From contig CAKZUK010000153.1 of NCBI GenBank assembly GCA_937921775.1, positions 1 to 53,536 of the forward strand: 53,536 nucleotides of DNA. Direction: 5' to 3'. The notes below the pieces were generated by a model. The model was not told the origin of the DNA and ran no database searches. It saw nothing but the letters and a program-made list of their open reading frames with translations. Every line of letters starts with the position of its first letter. The stretch's first letter is position 1. The position numbers and the translations under genes are program-made. This document shows, piece by piece, positions 43,665 through 52,998 of the stretch. Source of the stretch: an uncultured Saprospiraceae bacterium (GTDB taxonomy: Bacteria; Bacteroidota; Bacteroidia; Chitinophagales; Saprospiraceae).

Positions 43665-44137
43665 GTCGTTTAATTTTTAAGGTGATTAATAAATAATTCC
43701 GAACCAATATAATTCTATTGTCTGGATTTAAAAAAAAATTGTTGTAAATAATTTTTAATCCTAATGAATTCTCACATTTACCTTACTAAAAAAATGAACA
43801 CCATATTCGTTCTTAAAATTTACCTTGTACACATAACAATAGAAAACCAACGTTCATAATTAGTAACTATCAATTTATACTTCTTTTCATTTTTTATGTT
43901 TCAACTTTAAATCAAATACTTTGTTCTAGGTGACGGAATAAAACTGTTTGATGTTTTCTTATTTTTAGAAAATGTAAAAAAAATAAAGCCCCAAATAATT
44001 CCATCAAACAACTTATGCTTTAACCAAGTTATGTCAAAAATATTTGAGTACTTTTGCGAAAGCAGTTAGTCAAACTAAATCGTAAAACAATCCGAGTAAC
44101 TTACTAAGTTACTTTATACATCGTAACATAAATTCGA
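43665..44137 (+). other. 473-bp intergenic region upstream of the PIG-L gene
   Basis: The region is very AT-rich. It contains the TAnnTTTG box at 44049-44056 and, on the other side, the unseen promoter of the DUF2853 gene. No ORF, tRNA or strong hairpin was found. Confidence 0.4.
44049..44056 (+). promoter_or_regulatory. Candidate -7 box (TACTTTTG) of the PIG-L gene
   Basis: TACTTTTG matches TAnnTTTG and lies 81 bp before the ATG at 44138. The -33 element is not clear. Confidence 0.4.
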
Positions 44138-46630
44138 ATGAGATATAAAATCATCCTTTTTTTACTTTTCCTAAACGCTCCTTTTTGCTTTTCGCAAAAA
44201 CCAGAAGTAGTTACTGCTGCAAATATTCATGAAGATATTCAGAAGCTAAATTTCCTGGGGTCTGTTCTCTACCTTGCCGCACATCCTGACGATGAAAACA
44301 ACAGGATGATCACCTATCTTTCCAATCATGTAAAAGCAAAAACGACTTACCTTTCACTTACTAGAGGAGATGGCGGTCAGAATATAATCGGTGCCGAAAT
44401 TCGTGAACTCCTTGGAGTAATTCGAACACACGAAATGCTAGAAGCGAGGAAAATTGATGGAGGCAATCAACTATTTTCTAGAGCCAATGATTTTGGTTAT
44501 TCTAAGACTCCTGATGAGACATTTACTATTTGGAATAAAGAGGAAGTCCTACACGACGTTGTTTGGGCTATTCGCAAATTACAACCAGATATCATCATCA
44601 ACCGTTTCGACCACAGAACACCTGGCACTACGCACGGACATCATACTGCTTCTGCCATTCTTTCAAAAGAAGCTTTTTCCATTGCTGCTGATGAAAAGGT
44701 TTTTCCTGAGCAACTTAAACATGTTGATACTTATCGTCCAAAACGCTTATTCTACAATGTTTTAAGTCATTATAAATCATTTCAGGAATTCGACAAAAGT
44801 AAATATTATCCAATCGACATTGGAACATACTATCCGCTAAAAGGGAAATCCAACAATGAAATTGCAGCAGAGGCTAGAAGCCGGCATCAGTGCCAAGGAA
44901 TGGGCACTACTGCATCCCGTGGCAGCAAGATTGAATATATGGAATACCTCGATGGCTCAATCCCCGGAGACAAAAATGATATCTTCTCAAACATCAATAC
45001 GACTTGGTCACGACTAGCGGGAGGTGCTGCCATTGGCGATATTCTAGCAAAAGTAGAAGAAGGTTTTAATTATAGAAATCCAGCAGCAAGCATTCCCGAT
45101 TTAATAAAAGCACATCAACTCATTGAGCAACTGAAAGATGGCTATTGGAAAACTGAAAAAAAAGCAGCAATTGAGAAAATAATTTTAAATTGTGCTGGCC
45201 TCTACATGGAAGCGACTACCAATGAGGGTAAATTTGTTATTGGCGAAATGATGAATGTAAACTTTGAGGCAATCAATCGTTCAGAAGCACAAGTTCAACT
45301 AAAGTCCGTCAAAATAACTTCTAGTGATTACGATTCTCTTTTCAGAATTGATTTGCTTTCCAACGAACCTTTGATTTTCAATCAATCCATCCAATTAAAT
45401 AATTCATTACGAAATAGTAATGCTTATTGGCTGAACCAAAAGTCGAGTTTGGGAATGTACAAAGTAGAAGATCTAAATTTACTTGGCTTAGCCGAAACAT
45501 CAAGAGAATTGCGAGCAATTTTTAATTTAAATATTAATGGGCAAGCTTTTAGTTATAAAACTGATCTCATCCAAAAATTTACTGACCCCGTCAAAGGCGA
45601 AGTCTATCAACCCTTAGAAATCACACCACCTGTATTTGTAAATATCCCTGAGTCGGTCTACCTATTCCCTGACCATGAAGCCAAGGAGATTGAGATAAAA
45701 ATAACTGCTGGCAAGGCGAATATAAGTGGGACATTAAAACTAGGACAGGGAGAAGGATGGACAGTTTTGCCAAATCAAATCGAATTTAATTTACAACAAA
45801 AAGGGGAGGAGCAGGTTTTTAAATTCATGCTAACGCCTCCTGATGCGCAAAGCGAATCTTTTATTGAACCCAGCATTACGATTGGCAATCAAACTTATAA
45901 TCAGTCTATCAATGAAATCAATTATCCGCATATTTCACGACAAGTTGTTTTGCTCCCTGCGAAAGCTAAAATTGTAAAAGTTGATTTAAAAACAGTCCCC
46001 TTAAAAATTGCTTACATTGAAGGAACTGGCGATGCGGTTCCCGATTGCTTAGAACAAATTGGTTATGCTGTGAACATTCTAGACGACAGTCAACTCACTA
46101 CAGCGCAAATGGAATCTTATGATGTCGTAGTTGTCGGAATTCGTGCATACAACGTTAGAGAAAAACTAAAATTCCAACACGAACAACTGATGGATTACGT
46201 CAAAAAAGGTGGGACAGTCATTGTTCAATACAATACCAATCATCGCTTATTAATCGACAATCCAGCTCCCTTGCCATTATCTCCATCTCGAGATCGTGTG
46301 ACGGTAGAGCAAGCTGAAGTTCTCATTCTTCAAGCAGATCATCCTTTAATGAATTTTCCAAATGGCATTGACAATAAAGATTTTGACAATTGGGTGCAAG
46401 AAAGAGGTTTGTACTTTCCCAATAAATGGGATGAACGATACGTTCCGATTTTAAGTAGTCACGATCCAGGAGAATCTGCGAAGAAAGGTGGAATGCTATA
46501 TACGAAATATGTAGAAGGGCATTTTATTTATACGGGTTTCTCTTGGTTTCGCCAATTGCCGGCTGGTGTCCCTGGCGCTTATCGAATTTTTGCGAATATG
46601 TTGGCTGTTGGCAAGTATCCAAGGCCCTAG
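44138..46630 (+). CDS. Large secreted PIG-L (LmbE-like) deacetylase with C-terminal GATase-like domain
   Basis: The 830-residue protein has a signal peptide (cleavage near CFSQ). The N-terminal catalytic domain (about 40-270) has the PIG-L zinc motifs: AHPDDE (48-53) and HGHHT (165-169). Members remove N-acetyl groups from sugar or other small substrates. A beta-rich middle (about 370-610) follows, including two segments that look like Ig-type domains. The C-terminal part (about 620-830) reads as a class I glutamine-amidotransferase-like (ThuA-type) fold: AYIEGTGDAVPDCLEQIGY, DVVVVGIRAYN, VKKGGTVIVQYNTN. The three-part architecture is larger than the usual 220-300-residue deacetylase. It probably works in the periplasm or at the surface on glycans, which is inference. 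Single gene, own promoter candidate. Confidence 0.9.
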   Translation: MRYKIILFLLFLNAPFCFSQKPEVVTAANIHEDIQKLNFLGSVLYLAAHPDDENNRMITYLSNHVKAKTTYLSLTRGDGGQNIIGAEIRELLGVIRTHEMLEARKIDGGNQLFSRANDFGYSKTPDETFTIWNKEEVLHDVVWAIRKLQPDIIINRFDHRTPGTTHGHHTASAILSKEAFSIAADEKVFPEQLKHVDTYRPKRLFYNVLSHYKSFQEFDKSKYYPIDIGTYYPLKGKSNNEIAAEARSRHQCQGMGTTASRGSKIEYMEYLDGSIPGDKNDIFSNINTTWSRLAGGAAIGDILAKVEEGFNYRNPAASIPDLIKAHQLIEQLKDGYWKTEKKAAIEKIILNCAGLYMEATTNEGKFVIGEMMNVNFEAINRSEAQVQLKSVKITSSDYDSLFRIDLLSNEPLIFNQSIQLNNSLRNSNAYWLNQKSSLGMYKVEDLNLLGLAETSRELRAIFNLNINGQAFSYKTDLIQKFTDPVKGEVYQPLEITPPVFVNIPESVYLFPDHEAKEIEIKITAGKANISGTLKLGQGEGWTVLPNQIEFNLQQKGEEQVFKFMLTPPDAQSESFIEPSITIGNQTYNQSINEINYPHISRQVVLLPAKAKIVKVDLKTVPLKIAYIEGTGDAVPDCLEQIGYAVNILDDSQLTTAQMESYDVVVVGIRAYNVREKLKFQHEQLMDYVKKGGTVIVQYNTNHRLLIDNPAPLPLSPSRDRVTVEQAEVLILQADHPLMNFPNGIDNKDFDNWVQERGLYFPNKWDERYVPILSSHDPGESAKKGGMLYTKYVEGHFIYTGFSWFRQLPAGVPGAYRIFANMLAVGKYPRP

Positions 46631-46724
46631 GACATTGAGAGTCATACCTGCAATTCCTAGCTAAATAAACAGATTGAAAGGCCTTAGAAGAGAAATTCTA
46701 ATTCACATTCTAATTCGAATCCCT

Positions 46725-47903
46725 CTAACTCCTTTGCCTCTCAAAAGCCTCGACCAAGCGATTCAAATCCACCTCATCATTAAAAACATTGGAACAAACC
46801 CGCACCGCATTTCCACGATAAGAAACATAAACATTAGCAGCTATCAAGTCCTTTTTCAAGGTTTCCATATCAATACCTTCCCCTAGGTAGATTCCAAACA
46901 AATGTTTCGCTCGAAAAGCATCTGCCTCCACAAAGCAACCTAGCTCACGTAAGCGTTCAATCGCTTTTGCAGTAATCGCACCGCAATAATTTTGGATATT
47001 TTCAACACCAGTTGACAACACATGTTCAATCGATGCCGTCAACATAGCCGTAGTAATAAAATTAGAAGTTTCACCTACATTATAACGAAAGGCTTTATCC
47101 CGGTAATCATCTTGGTAGTTTACTAAATTCGCAAAATTGTCACTTTCTTTCTTGTTAATCCAGTTATCCTCCAAGGGGATTCCTCCATCAAACTTAGGAC
47201 CATAGTAAGCACATCCCAAGCCATGACTACCTAGCAACCACTTGTACCCAACATTTACAATTGCATCTGCTTCAATCGCTTTTGCATTTAGTGGGAGAGC
47301 TCCTACAGACTGAGAAGTGTCAAGCACGAAATAAGCCCCTACACTTTTAGCCCTTGCACTTATCTTTTCTAAATCGTAAAGCGTTCCATCTGCCCAATGG
47401 ATATTTGGGAGGGCAACTACACACGTCTTTTCATCAATCGCTTCGAGAATGTTTTGATTCCATAATGCACCTCGCCCCGCTGCTATCGGGGGAGTAGCAA
47501 CTATTTTTATCTTGGCTCCTTTTTCTTTAGCCAACCTTGCCCAAGGATAATAATTACTAGGAAACTGTCCGTCTAAAATCACAATACTTTGGCCACTTTC
47601 AATAGTAATATTGTTGGCCACATTTGCCATTCCATATGAAGCAGAAGGTATGATTGCAATCCGTTCAAAGTCGGAAACATGAATAAGTTTTGCGAAAGCG
47701 ATTTTTAAATCTATACTGGGTTGGAAGTAATCTGATACACCAATTTCAAATGGCCTACCTTTTCGTTTAAGACACTCAATCCCTAAGGCTTCAACCGACT
47801 TTGGATATGGGCCCTGAGTACCACAATTGAGGTAATGAATATTTTCAGGAATACTGAATAGATGTTTCTGGCAAGAAATAAGGGGTCTGCTGTTGGTTTC
47901 CAT
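46725..47903 (-). CDS. PLP-dependent aminotransferase, class V type
   Basis: The 392-residue protein has class V aminotransferase features. YLNCGTQGPYP is near the start, and the substrate-side block GVSDYFQ comes early. The PLP-ring Asp195 is in LDTSQSVGALP, and the Schiff-base Lys221 is in NVGYKWLLGSHG. The C-terminal domain ends with YVSYRGNAVRVCSNVFND. It may be a cysteine desulfurase-like, isopenicillin-N-epimerase-like or related enzyme; the motif set does not separate these. It is cytoplasmic. The amidase gene lies 115 bp upstream on the same strand, and the gene converges with the PIG-L gene 94 bp away. Confidence 0.88.
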   Translation of the reverse strand: METNSRPLISCQKHLFSIPENIHYLNCGTQGPYPKSVEALGIECLKRKGRPFEIGVSDYFQPSIDLKIAFAKLIHVSDFERIAIIPSASYGMANVANNITIESGQSIVILDGQFPSNYYPWARLAKEKGAKIKIVATPPIAAGRGALWNQNILEAIDEKTCVVALPNIHWADGTLYDLEKISARAKSVGAYFVLDTSQSVGALPLNAKAIEADAIVNVGYKWLLGSHGLGCAYYGPKFDGGIPLEDNWINKKESDNFANLVNYQDDYRDKAFRYNVGETSNFITTAMLTASIEHVLSTGVENIQNYCGAITAKAIERLRELGCFVEADAFRAKHLFGIYLGEGIDMETLKKDLIAANVYVSYRGNAVRVCSNVFNDEVDLNRLVEAFERQRS

Positions 47904-48018
47904 GAATTTGATCTTTATTGTTTATAAAATACAAAGACTGAATTGCATGCATAAAGATAACATTTAAGAAAGGAAGCCATCCATTAATCAGATCAAACAC
48001 TCGATACAAAATCAATTC

Positions 48019-49332
48019 TTATTTCAGGATTAGTCCTTCATACAACCACTTTGCCAAAGCCTCTCGATTACTAGCTTGCAAAAAACGCTTCTGGTCATAT
48101 TTATTTTGAATATTACCTAATTCAATAAAGACTGAAGTTGGTTTAGGTTCGCGTATCATGTGGAGATCACGTGCAGTTACCGTTCCAGTGTAATTGCCTT
48201 TCTTTCGGTGTATCTTATATTTTCGGCGAAAGGTTTTATGCATATTAAGTGCCGTTTTTTTACCCGCATCAGAGCCAGGGAAATAATAGAAAAAGACATC
48301 TGTATTCGCACTTCTATTTCTTGAGTCAATATGGATTACTACACAATATTGATCTTTGATGCCTTGCTTTTTATGGCGCTCGTATAATTTATTGACAGCG
48401 TCAGAACGTTGGTACAAACGCTTTTTTTGGTTACGAGGAATTTTATAATTTCCGTAGCAATATTCATCAATATCACAGGGCAGAATTTCTTCATCGCGCA
48501 AACCATCATTTTGATCCCGAGTAATCATATAGACCAAAGCGCCTCTTTCAATTAGCTTTCGAGCAAGTCGGAGGGTTACATCATAAGCATATTCATCTTC
48601 ACACAATTTATGTCGACCAGCCTTCCCAACAGCTCCCGGATCAGGTCCTCCGTGGCCTCCTACCAAATAATAAACCTTTCCTCTAAGGGAGTTATCCTGT
48701 AAAGGAACATAGGCGTACTTAGGACCAAAAATCGGAAATTTTCGAACGCCACTATTCTTGTTCAATTTCTTGAGGACATCTTCGCTGATTTCCTCATATT
48801 TTTCTTTTGGCTTTTCTTTTTTTGTAGAAACTTTGATGGTTTCTGGTTCACCTGCTTCTGGAATTGAAGTAATAATCTCTTCCCTTACTTCAGCAGGAGA
48901 CGTTGTATTCGTATTTCCAGAACAATGGGTTTCATGATAGGGGACCCAGAGAATATTACTAGCAACAAGCGACTTTCTACGGAGGTTATTTTTAAGTAAT
49001 CGATCGTTGTAGCGTTTGATACGTAAGGCTTGCTCCCAAGTATCAATCCCGATAGTAGTTTTAATACTTACTCCATTATATCTGTAAATGAGCACTGGAA
49101 TGTAGTATTGTTTATTCTCGTATAGAAAGGACTTCTTAGTCAATTCGTTCAACTTATAAAATTGTTCGAAATTGCACGCGTGATTATGAAGGCTGTATCT
49201 TTTGAGAAGGGTGTGTACATTATCTCCCTCAAGAGCAGGAACTCGATGAAAACGATTCTCTTCTGCGTGAGCAAGTGAGATAAACAAGAGAGAGAGGAAA
49301 AGTAATAGCGTGTTTCGGTACATTTTATACAT
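48019..49332 (-). CDS. N-acetylmuramoyl-L-alanine amidase (Amidase_3) with LysM-like N-terminal region
   Basis: The 437-residue protein has a signal peptide (cleavage near AHAEE). An N-terminal LysM-like stretch (about 28-135) contains EGDNVHTLLKRYSL and NLRRKSLVASNILWVPY. A charged linker follows (about 140-190), then an Amidase_3 catalytic domain (about 218-437). Zinc-site residues are His227 in GGHGGPDPGAVG, Glu245 or Glu247 in LCEDE, and His334 in VVIHIDSR. The catalytic Glu404 sits in VFIELGNIQN. The enzyme should cut the amide bond between MurNAc and the stem peptide, acting in the periplasm during cell separation. It differs from the usual DPGHGG start in having VGGHGG. Single gene, oriented towards the PLP enzyme gene. 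Confidence 0.9.
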   Translation of the reverse strand: MYKMYRNTLLLFLSLLFISLAHAEENRFHRVPALEGDNVHTLLKRYSLHNHACNFEQFYKLNELTKKSFLYENKQYYIPVLIYRYNGVSIKTTIGIDTWEQALRIKRYNDRLLKNNLRRKSLVASNILWVPYHETHCSGNTNTTSPAEVREEIITSIPEAGEPETIKVSTKKEKPKEKYEEISEDVLKKLNKNSGVRKFPIFGPKYAYVPLQDNSLRGKVYYLVGGHGGPDPGAVGKAGRHKLCEDEYAYDVTLRLARKLIERGALVYMITRDQNDGLRDEEILPCDIDEYCYGNYKIPRNQKKRLYQRSDAVNKLYERHKKQGIKDQYCVVIHIDSRNRSANTDVFFYYFPGSDAGKKTALNMHKTFRRKYKIHRKKGNYTGTVTARDLHMIREPKPTSVFIELGNIQNKYDQKRFLQASNREALAKWLYEGLILK

Positions 49333-49631
49333 ATTGGCTTGTCAGGCGTCTTAAGGAGCTAGAAAGTGATAGCTAAATTTATCTGAATAGCTGCTTAAAC
49401 GTCAGGAAGGCGGAAGATATTGAAAAACGGTGTTTATTTCAAATAATGTTAACATAATGGCCAGTCTTCAACACTATTTATTTAAATTATCTATCAGCGA
49501 ATGTGATGTGACAAAATTATTTGGTGCTTTACTCTTTTTCAAGATTCCCTAAGCGGTTGACCAATAAGAAATTAGCGTGTAAACTTATAAAAATGTCAAA
49601 AGAAAAATACCAAATAACTCCACCAAACTAC
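49333..49631. other. Intergenic remainder upstream of the amidase gene
   Basis: No gene is seen. A minus-strand TAATTTTG at 49512-49519 fits TAnnTTTG but is 180 bp from the amidase ATG, so its use is doubtful. The extension of the hydrolase in the +1 frame reaches only to 49632. Confidence 0.3.
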
Positions 49632-49686
49632 TTAGTAGAGTAGAAAGTCGAGTAATAATTTATTAAGCTCATCCGATTTCTCCATA

Positions 49687-50514
49687 CTAAGCAAAATGGG
49701 CTGCACCTTCAATTGCTTGAATACGTACATCTGGCAATTCCTGTTTCAATTTAGTGGCATTGTCCTTTATATATTGAAAGTCAAGCTCGCCATAAATTAA
49801 TAAGCCTGACTGTTTTATTAATTGAATCTTGCTTAAATGATCCTCAAATTTGAGAACAGGGGCATTAAATACAAGTTCTTCTTTAACATGTCTTTCTAGT
49901 GATTCTTTCACATAAGCATATACTTCTGTATCTATATCACTAGCCTTCCGATTTGGTCCAAGATGTGCAATTTTAGTGAGTATTTCTAAAGCCTCTTCGC
50001 TATGATTCGCTTCATCCTTTTTATCCATTAGTTCATTATACCTCTCTAGCAGTTTTATCAATTCAGGTCTTTCCTTTTTAAATCCAGAAAGGGGAGGAGA
50101 GATCAAGACCAGTTTCTCAACAAGTTCTGGATACGCCAAAACAAAATCTGTAGCCAACATACTTCCCAAAGAATGTCCCACCAAATAAATCTTATCCGGT
50201 TTGAGAGCATCCAAAATTCCTTTTAAGTCATCAATTTCATAACCACTATTATCTTTCAAATCGTAAGCTCCATGTCCACGAATATCATAAGTCAGCACTC
50301 TAAATTTTTTACTCAATGCCTTTACCTGTGGAGTCCACATTTTACGATCAAGTCCTCCGCCATGAATCATTACAAGAAGCGGACCTTTCCCTTTTATTTG
50401 ATAAGGAATTTCATTACCATTGACGACTTTTTGATCAACGAGATACATCATTTGGCCACAACTGAACAAAAGAAGTAAGCAAGTAGATAAGAGGCAAGTT
50501 GCTATTGTTTTCAT
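49687..50514 (-). CDS. Alpha/beta hydrolase lipoprotein, C terminus lost to a frameshift
   Basis: The 275-residue frame begins with a lipoprotein signal peptide with FSC at Cys19. It has the alpha/beta-hydrolase core: MIHGGGLDRKMW, the nucleophile elbow VGHSLGSM (Ser115), YGELDFQYI (Asp245) and GAAHFA (His273). The stop comes two codons after the catalytic His. In the next frame, starting at 49688, 18 codons encode SMEKSDELNKLLLDFLLY before a stop at 49632, the usual C-terminal helix of this family. Removing one T after the GCT codon (49689-49690) would join the two. The protein may work without the helix, or the base is a sequencing error. Substrate is unknown; the position suggests an esterase or lipase in the envelope. 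Confidence 0.82.
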   Translation of the reverse strand: MKTIATCLLSTCLLLLFSCGQMMYLVDQKVVNGNEIPYQIKGKGPLLVMIHGGGLDRKMWTPQVKALSKKFRVLTYDIRGHGAYDLKDNSGYEIDDLKGILDALKPDKIYLVGHSLGSMLATDFVLAYPELVEKLVLISPPLSGFKKERPELIKLLERYNELMDKKDEANHSEEALEILTKIAHLGPNRKASDIDTEVYAYVKESLERHVKEELVFNAPVLKFEDHLSKIQLIKQSGLLIYGELDFQYIKDNATKLKQELPDVRIQAIEGAAHFA

Positions 50515-50711
50515 TTTACAAAAATATAAAAGTTATAAGAATTCGAATACGAATTCGACTTAGCCCCTTCAAATAAGGAAGTCTTCACTCCTCGATAATG
50601 AGTATATTCTTATTCTTATTCCAGTTCTTATTGCAATTCGCGGCCTTGCCGTTCACCTCTTTACTATATTTTGACGAAAAAGTACCATATCTTTCATACA
50701 TTCGCTTTTGA
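50515..50711. other. Divergent intergenic region with 18-bp palindrome
   Basis: GAATTCG-aata-CGAATTC (50539-50556) lies 25 bp upstream of the hydrolase start. Nothing else stands out. The promoter of the ccm run is not recognisable here. Confidence 0.4.
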
Positions 50712-51371
50712 ATGAACCTAATAAGTGAAATAACATTTTTGTTGCGTAAGGAATTAACCATTGAGTTGCGTCAGAAATACGCAATTGGAGGGATATTGCT
50801 TTATGTCTTTTCCACCATATTCATCATCTACATGTCATTCAATAGAATTGATAAGCAGACATGGAATGCTTTGTTTTGGATCGTCGTACTTTTCGCATCT
50901 GTGAATGCTGTTGCAAAAAGCTTTGTACAGGAAAGTGGCAATCGACAACTGTACTATTATATGCTAGTCAATCCATCTGCTATCATCTTATCTAAAATTA
51001 TTTACAATGTAATTTTATTACTACTTTTATCCTTATTGTCTTTTTTTGCTTTTAGTGTGGTTGCAGAAAATCCTGTCCGTAATATGGGACAGTTTCTAAG
51101 TGCTTTATTCTTGGGCAGTATGGGCTTATCAATTGCAATTACATTCGTATCAGCCATTGCCGCAAAAGCAAATAATAGCTCAACGCTGATGGCTATACTG
51201 AGTTTTCCATTGGTCATACCTATACTGCTGCTGTTGATTAAAATATCATCTAATGCAATGGGTTTGATGAGCGACACTGCCATAAGAAAAGATATTTTGT
51301 CATTGCTAGCAATTGATTGTTTATTGATTGCAATGGCCTTTGTTCTTTTTCCGTTTTTGTGGAAAGACTGA
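50712..51371 (+). CDS. ccmB: Heme exporter subunit CcmB
   Basis: The 219-residue protein has six membrane segments and the CcmB features: an N-terminal amphipathic stretch (LLRKELTIELRQKYA), FNRIDKQTWNALFWIVVLFA, QESGNRQLYYYMLVNPSAI and SFPLVIPILLLLI. With CcmA and CcmC it belongs to the ABC module of cytochrome c maturation System I, working in the inner membrane. ccmA is not in the window. The following ccmC and ccmD are on the same strand, with a 97-bp gap after the stop at 51371. Confidence 0.93.
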   Translation: MNLISEITFLLRKELTIELRQKYAIGGILLYVFSTIFIIYMSFNRIDKQTWNALFWIVVLFASVNAVAKSFVQESGNRQLYYYMLVNPSAIILSKIIYNVILLLLLSLLSFFAFSVVAENPVRNMGQFLSALFLGSMGLSIAITFVSAIAAKANNSSTLMAILSFPLVIPILLLLIKISSNAMGLMSDTAIRKDILSLLAIDCLLIAMAFVLFPFLWKD

Positions 51372-51468
51372 TCTCTAAAATGGCAATTGTAGTTTCAATC
51401 CGCTACTGTTTAGCTTGGGCTATAAAACAGAAAAACTACTTTTAATTTTCAATTCTCAAGTGATTACT

Positions 51469-52539
51469 ATGAAAATCTTTAACATGAAAAGTTCTTGGTG
51501 GAAAATATTAGGCGTAGCCTTGTTGCTATACGCCTTTATTTTTGGATTGCTAATGCCACTTAAACCGGGTATTTATGCCGTCACTCCAGATAATGCTATA
51601 ACTGGAACAACTTCCCTTATTCGCGTAGAAGGCTACAACACCAATTTCACAAAAGAAGCAGAGAGTATAAAAGTTTGGCTTAAGCTAAATGATACTTTTG
51701 CTCTGATGGCCAACAAGATTCAGGTGATTGATGACATGGCCTTAAATGCAAGTTTTGATATTCCTGTTCAACTTCCAATAAAGAAGAGAATTAAAAATTT
51801 CACCCTAGTTATGGACCATAAAGTCGATGGCGCTTCCGTTAGCCCTTCTGCTGTTACACTTACACAAAAAGCTGATAAAGTCGATAATATTTCTCCTCAA
51901 TGGACAACTAATCCTATTGCAGGTTTGACTATAGTCAACAAATTTAATTTTCCGTTTAGAAACATCTTATACGAAACGATTCGAAACCTCTATTTTCATG
52001 TATCTCTTTGGTTGGCCATGATGATACTATTTATTGCCTCAGTTGTTATGAGCTTTAAACATTTAAGATCCGGTAAACCAGAGGACGACTGGAAATCATT
52101 ATCGCTTACTGCTGCCGGAACACTCATGGGCTTTTTAGGATTGTTTACTGGAATGATCTGGGCTCAATATACCTGGGGTTCCTTCTGGCCAAAAAATGAA
52201 GTAAAACTTAACATGACTGCTGTTGCATTGCTCATTTATCTTGCCTATTTCGTGCTCCGAGGATCACTTGAAAATCAGGAGCAAAGAGGGCGAATCTCTG
52301 CTGTTTACAATATTTTTGCTTTTGCAGCCTTAATACCTTTGCTTTACGTTGTTCCGCGATTAACTAGCAGTCTACATCCAGGCAGCGGAGGGAACTCTAC
52401 CTTTGGAAGCGAAGATTTGGACAACACCATGCGCGCCGTGTTTTATCCAGCAGTTATTGGATGGACTTTGTTGGGCGTTTGGATGGGTTCTATTATGTAT
52501 CGTGCAATTGCTCTAAAAGACAAAATACTCAGTAGGTAA
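51469..52539 (+). CDS. ccmC: Heme-handling protein CcmC with large extracytoplasmic insertion
   Basis: The start chosen is the ATG at 51469 (a TTG at 51415 and an ATG at 51484 are alternatives), giving 356 residues. After the first helix (about 10-27) comes a beta-rich stretch (about 30-145) absent from classical CcmC. The membrane core (about 165-350) follows. The two histidines likely to bind heme are His177 (YFHVSLW) and His303 (SSLHPGS); their 126-residue spacing resembles the classical pair. The tryptophan-rich loop reads WGSFWPKNEVK at 236-246 instead of WGxxWxWD. CcmC hands heme to CcmE in cytochrome c maturation. The insertion may be a Bacteroidota form or a true novelty. Confidence 0.88.
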   Translation: MKIFNMKSSWWKILGVALLLYAFIFGLLMPLKPGIYAVTPDNAITGTTSLIRVEGYNTNFTKEAESIKVWLKLNDTFALMANKIQVIDDMALNASFDIPVQLPIKKRIKNFTLVMDHKVDGASVSPSAVTLTQKADKVDNISPQWTTNPIAGLTIVNKFNFPFRNILYETIRNLYFHVSLWLAMMILFIASVVMSFKHLRSGKPEDDWKSLSLTAAGTLMGFLGLFTGMIWAQYTWGSFWPKNEVKLNMTAVALLIYLAYFVLRGSLENQEQRGRISAVYNIFAFAALIPLLYVVPRLTSSLHPGSGGNSTFGSEDLDNTMRAVFYPAVIGWTLLGVWMGSIMYRAIALKDKILSR

Positions 52540-52782
52540 CAAGTCCATATCTGATCCCGTAAAGTAAGCTTGTAAAAAGTATAAAAGTAAGCCTGCTTGT
52601 TAGTGTAACAATTACAAGATGCTAGGCTACTAAAAATACTTTTTTGGCATATGGAAAATAAAGTACATTTTATAGTTGTCAGAGTGTAAAAAATAAACGA
52701 GTTTTGAGCCCCATAATGAAGTTGTTTGGGAGCTAAAGCTTTTCTCAAGTATTGATAAAGAAAAATCTCTAAAAACTTCGTT

Positions 52783-52998
52783 ATGAAAAAACGTGTTTTA
52801 AACTTTCTGATTATAATGACCCTGTTTGTCCCATCTTTGATGGCGCAGGTTGAGAGAACAGATTTCATGCGTAGTATTGGTAAAATCTATGTTGTGGTAG
52901 CTGTTATTCTAACCATCTTTACAGGGATTATTCTTTTTTTAATTTATCTCGATCGAAAAATAAGTAGGTTGGAAAAACAAATCGAAAAAAATGGCTAA
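52783..52998 (+). CDS. ccmD: CcmD-like small membrane protein
   Basis: The 71-residue protein has a signal-like N-terminal helix ([18 protein letters not shown]), a short linker, a single strongly hydrophobic helix ([21 protein letters not shown]) and a charged tail ([16 protein letters not shown]). This is the usual form of CcmD in Bacteroidota; in System I it stabilises the CcmABC-CcmE complex. The name rests on size, topology and position. It follows ccmC on the same strand and overlaps the dehydrogenase start by 8 bp. Confidence 0.82.
   Translation: MKKRVLNFLIIMTLFVPSLMAQVERTDFMRSIGKIYVVVAVILTIFTGIILFLIYLDRKISRLEKQIEKNG

Noticed and set aside
46640..46724. tRNA-like TTCGAATCC phrase near 46711
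   Set aside because: No acceptor or anticodon stems around it.
52537..52620. Repeated AAAGTAAGC phrases and a 7-bp inverted repeat after ccmC
   Set aside because: Too short and too far apart to support a terminator or attachment site.
52443..52868. 141-codon minus-strand frame across the ccmC end and ccmD start
   Set aside because: Antisense to two recognisable genes and without motif.
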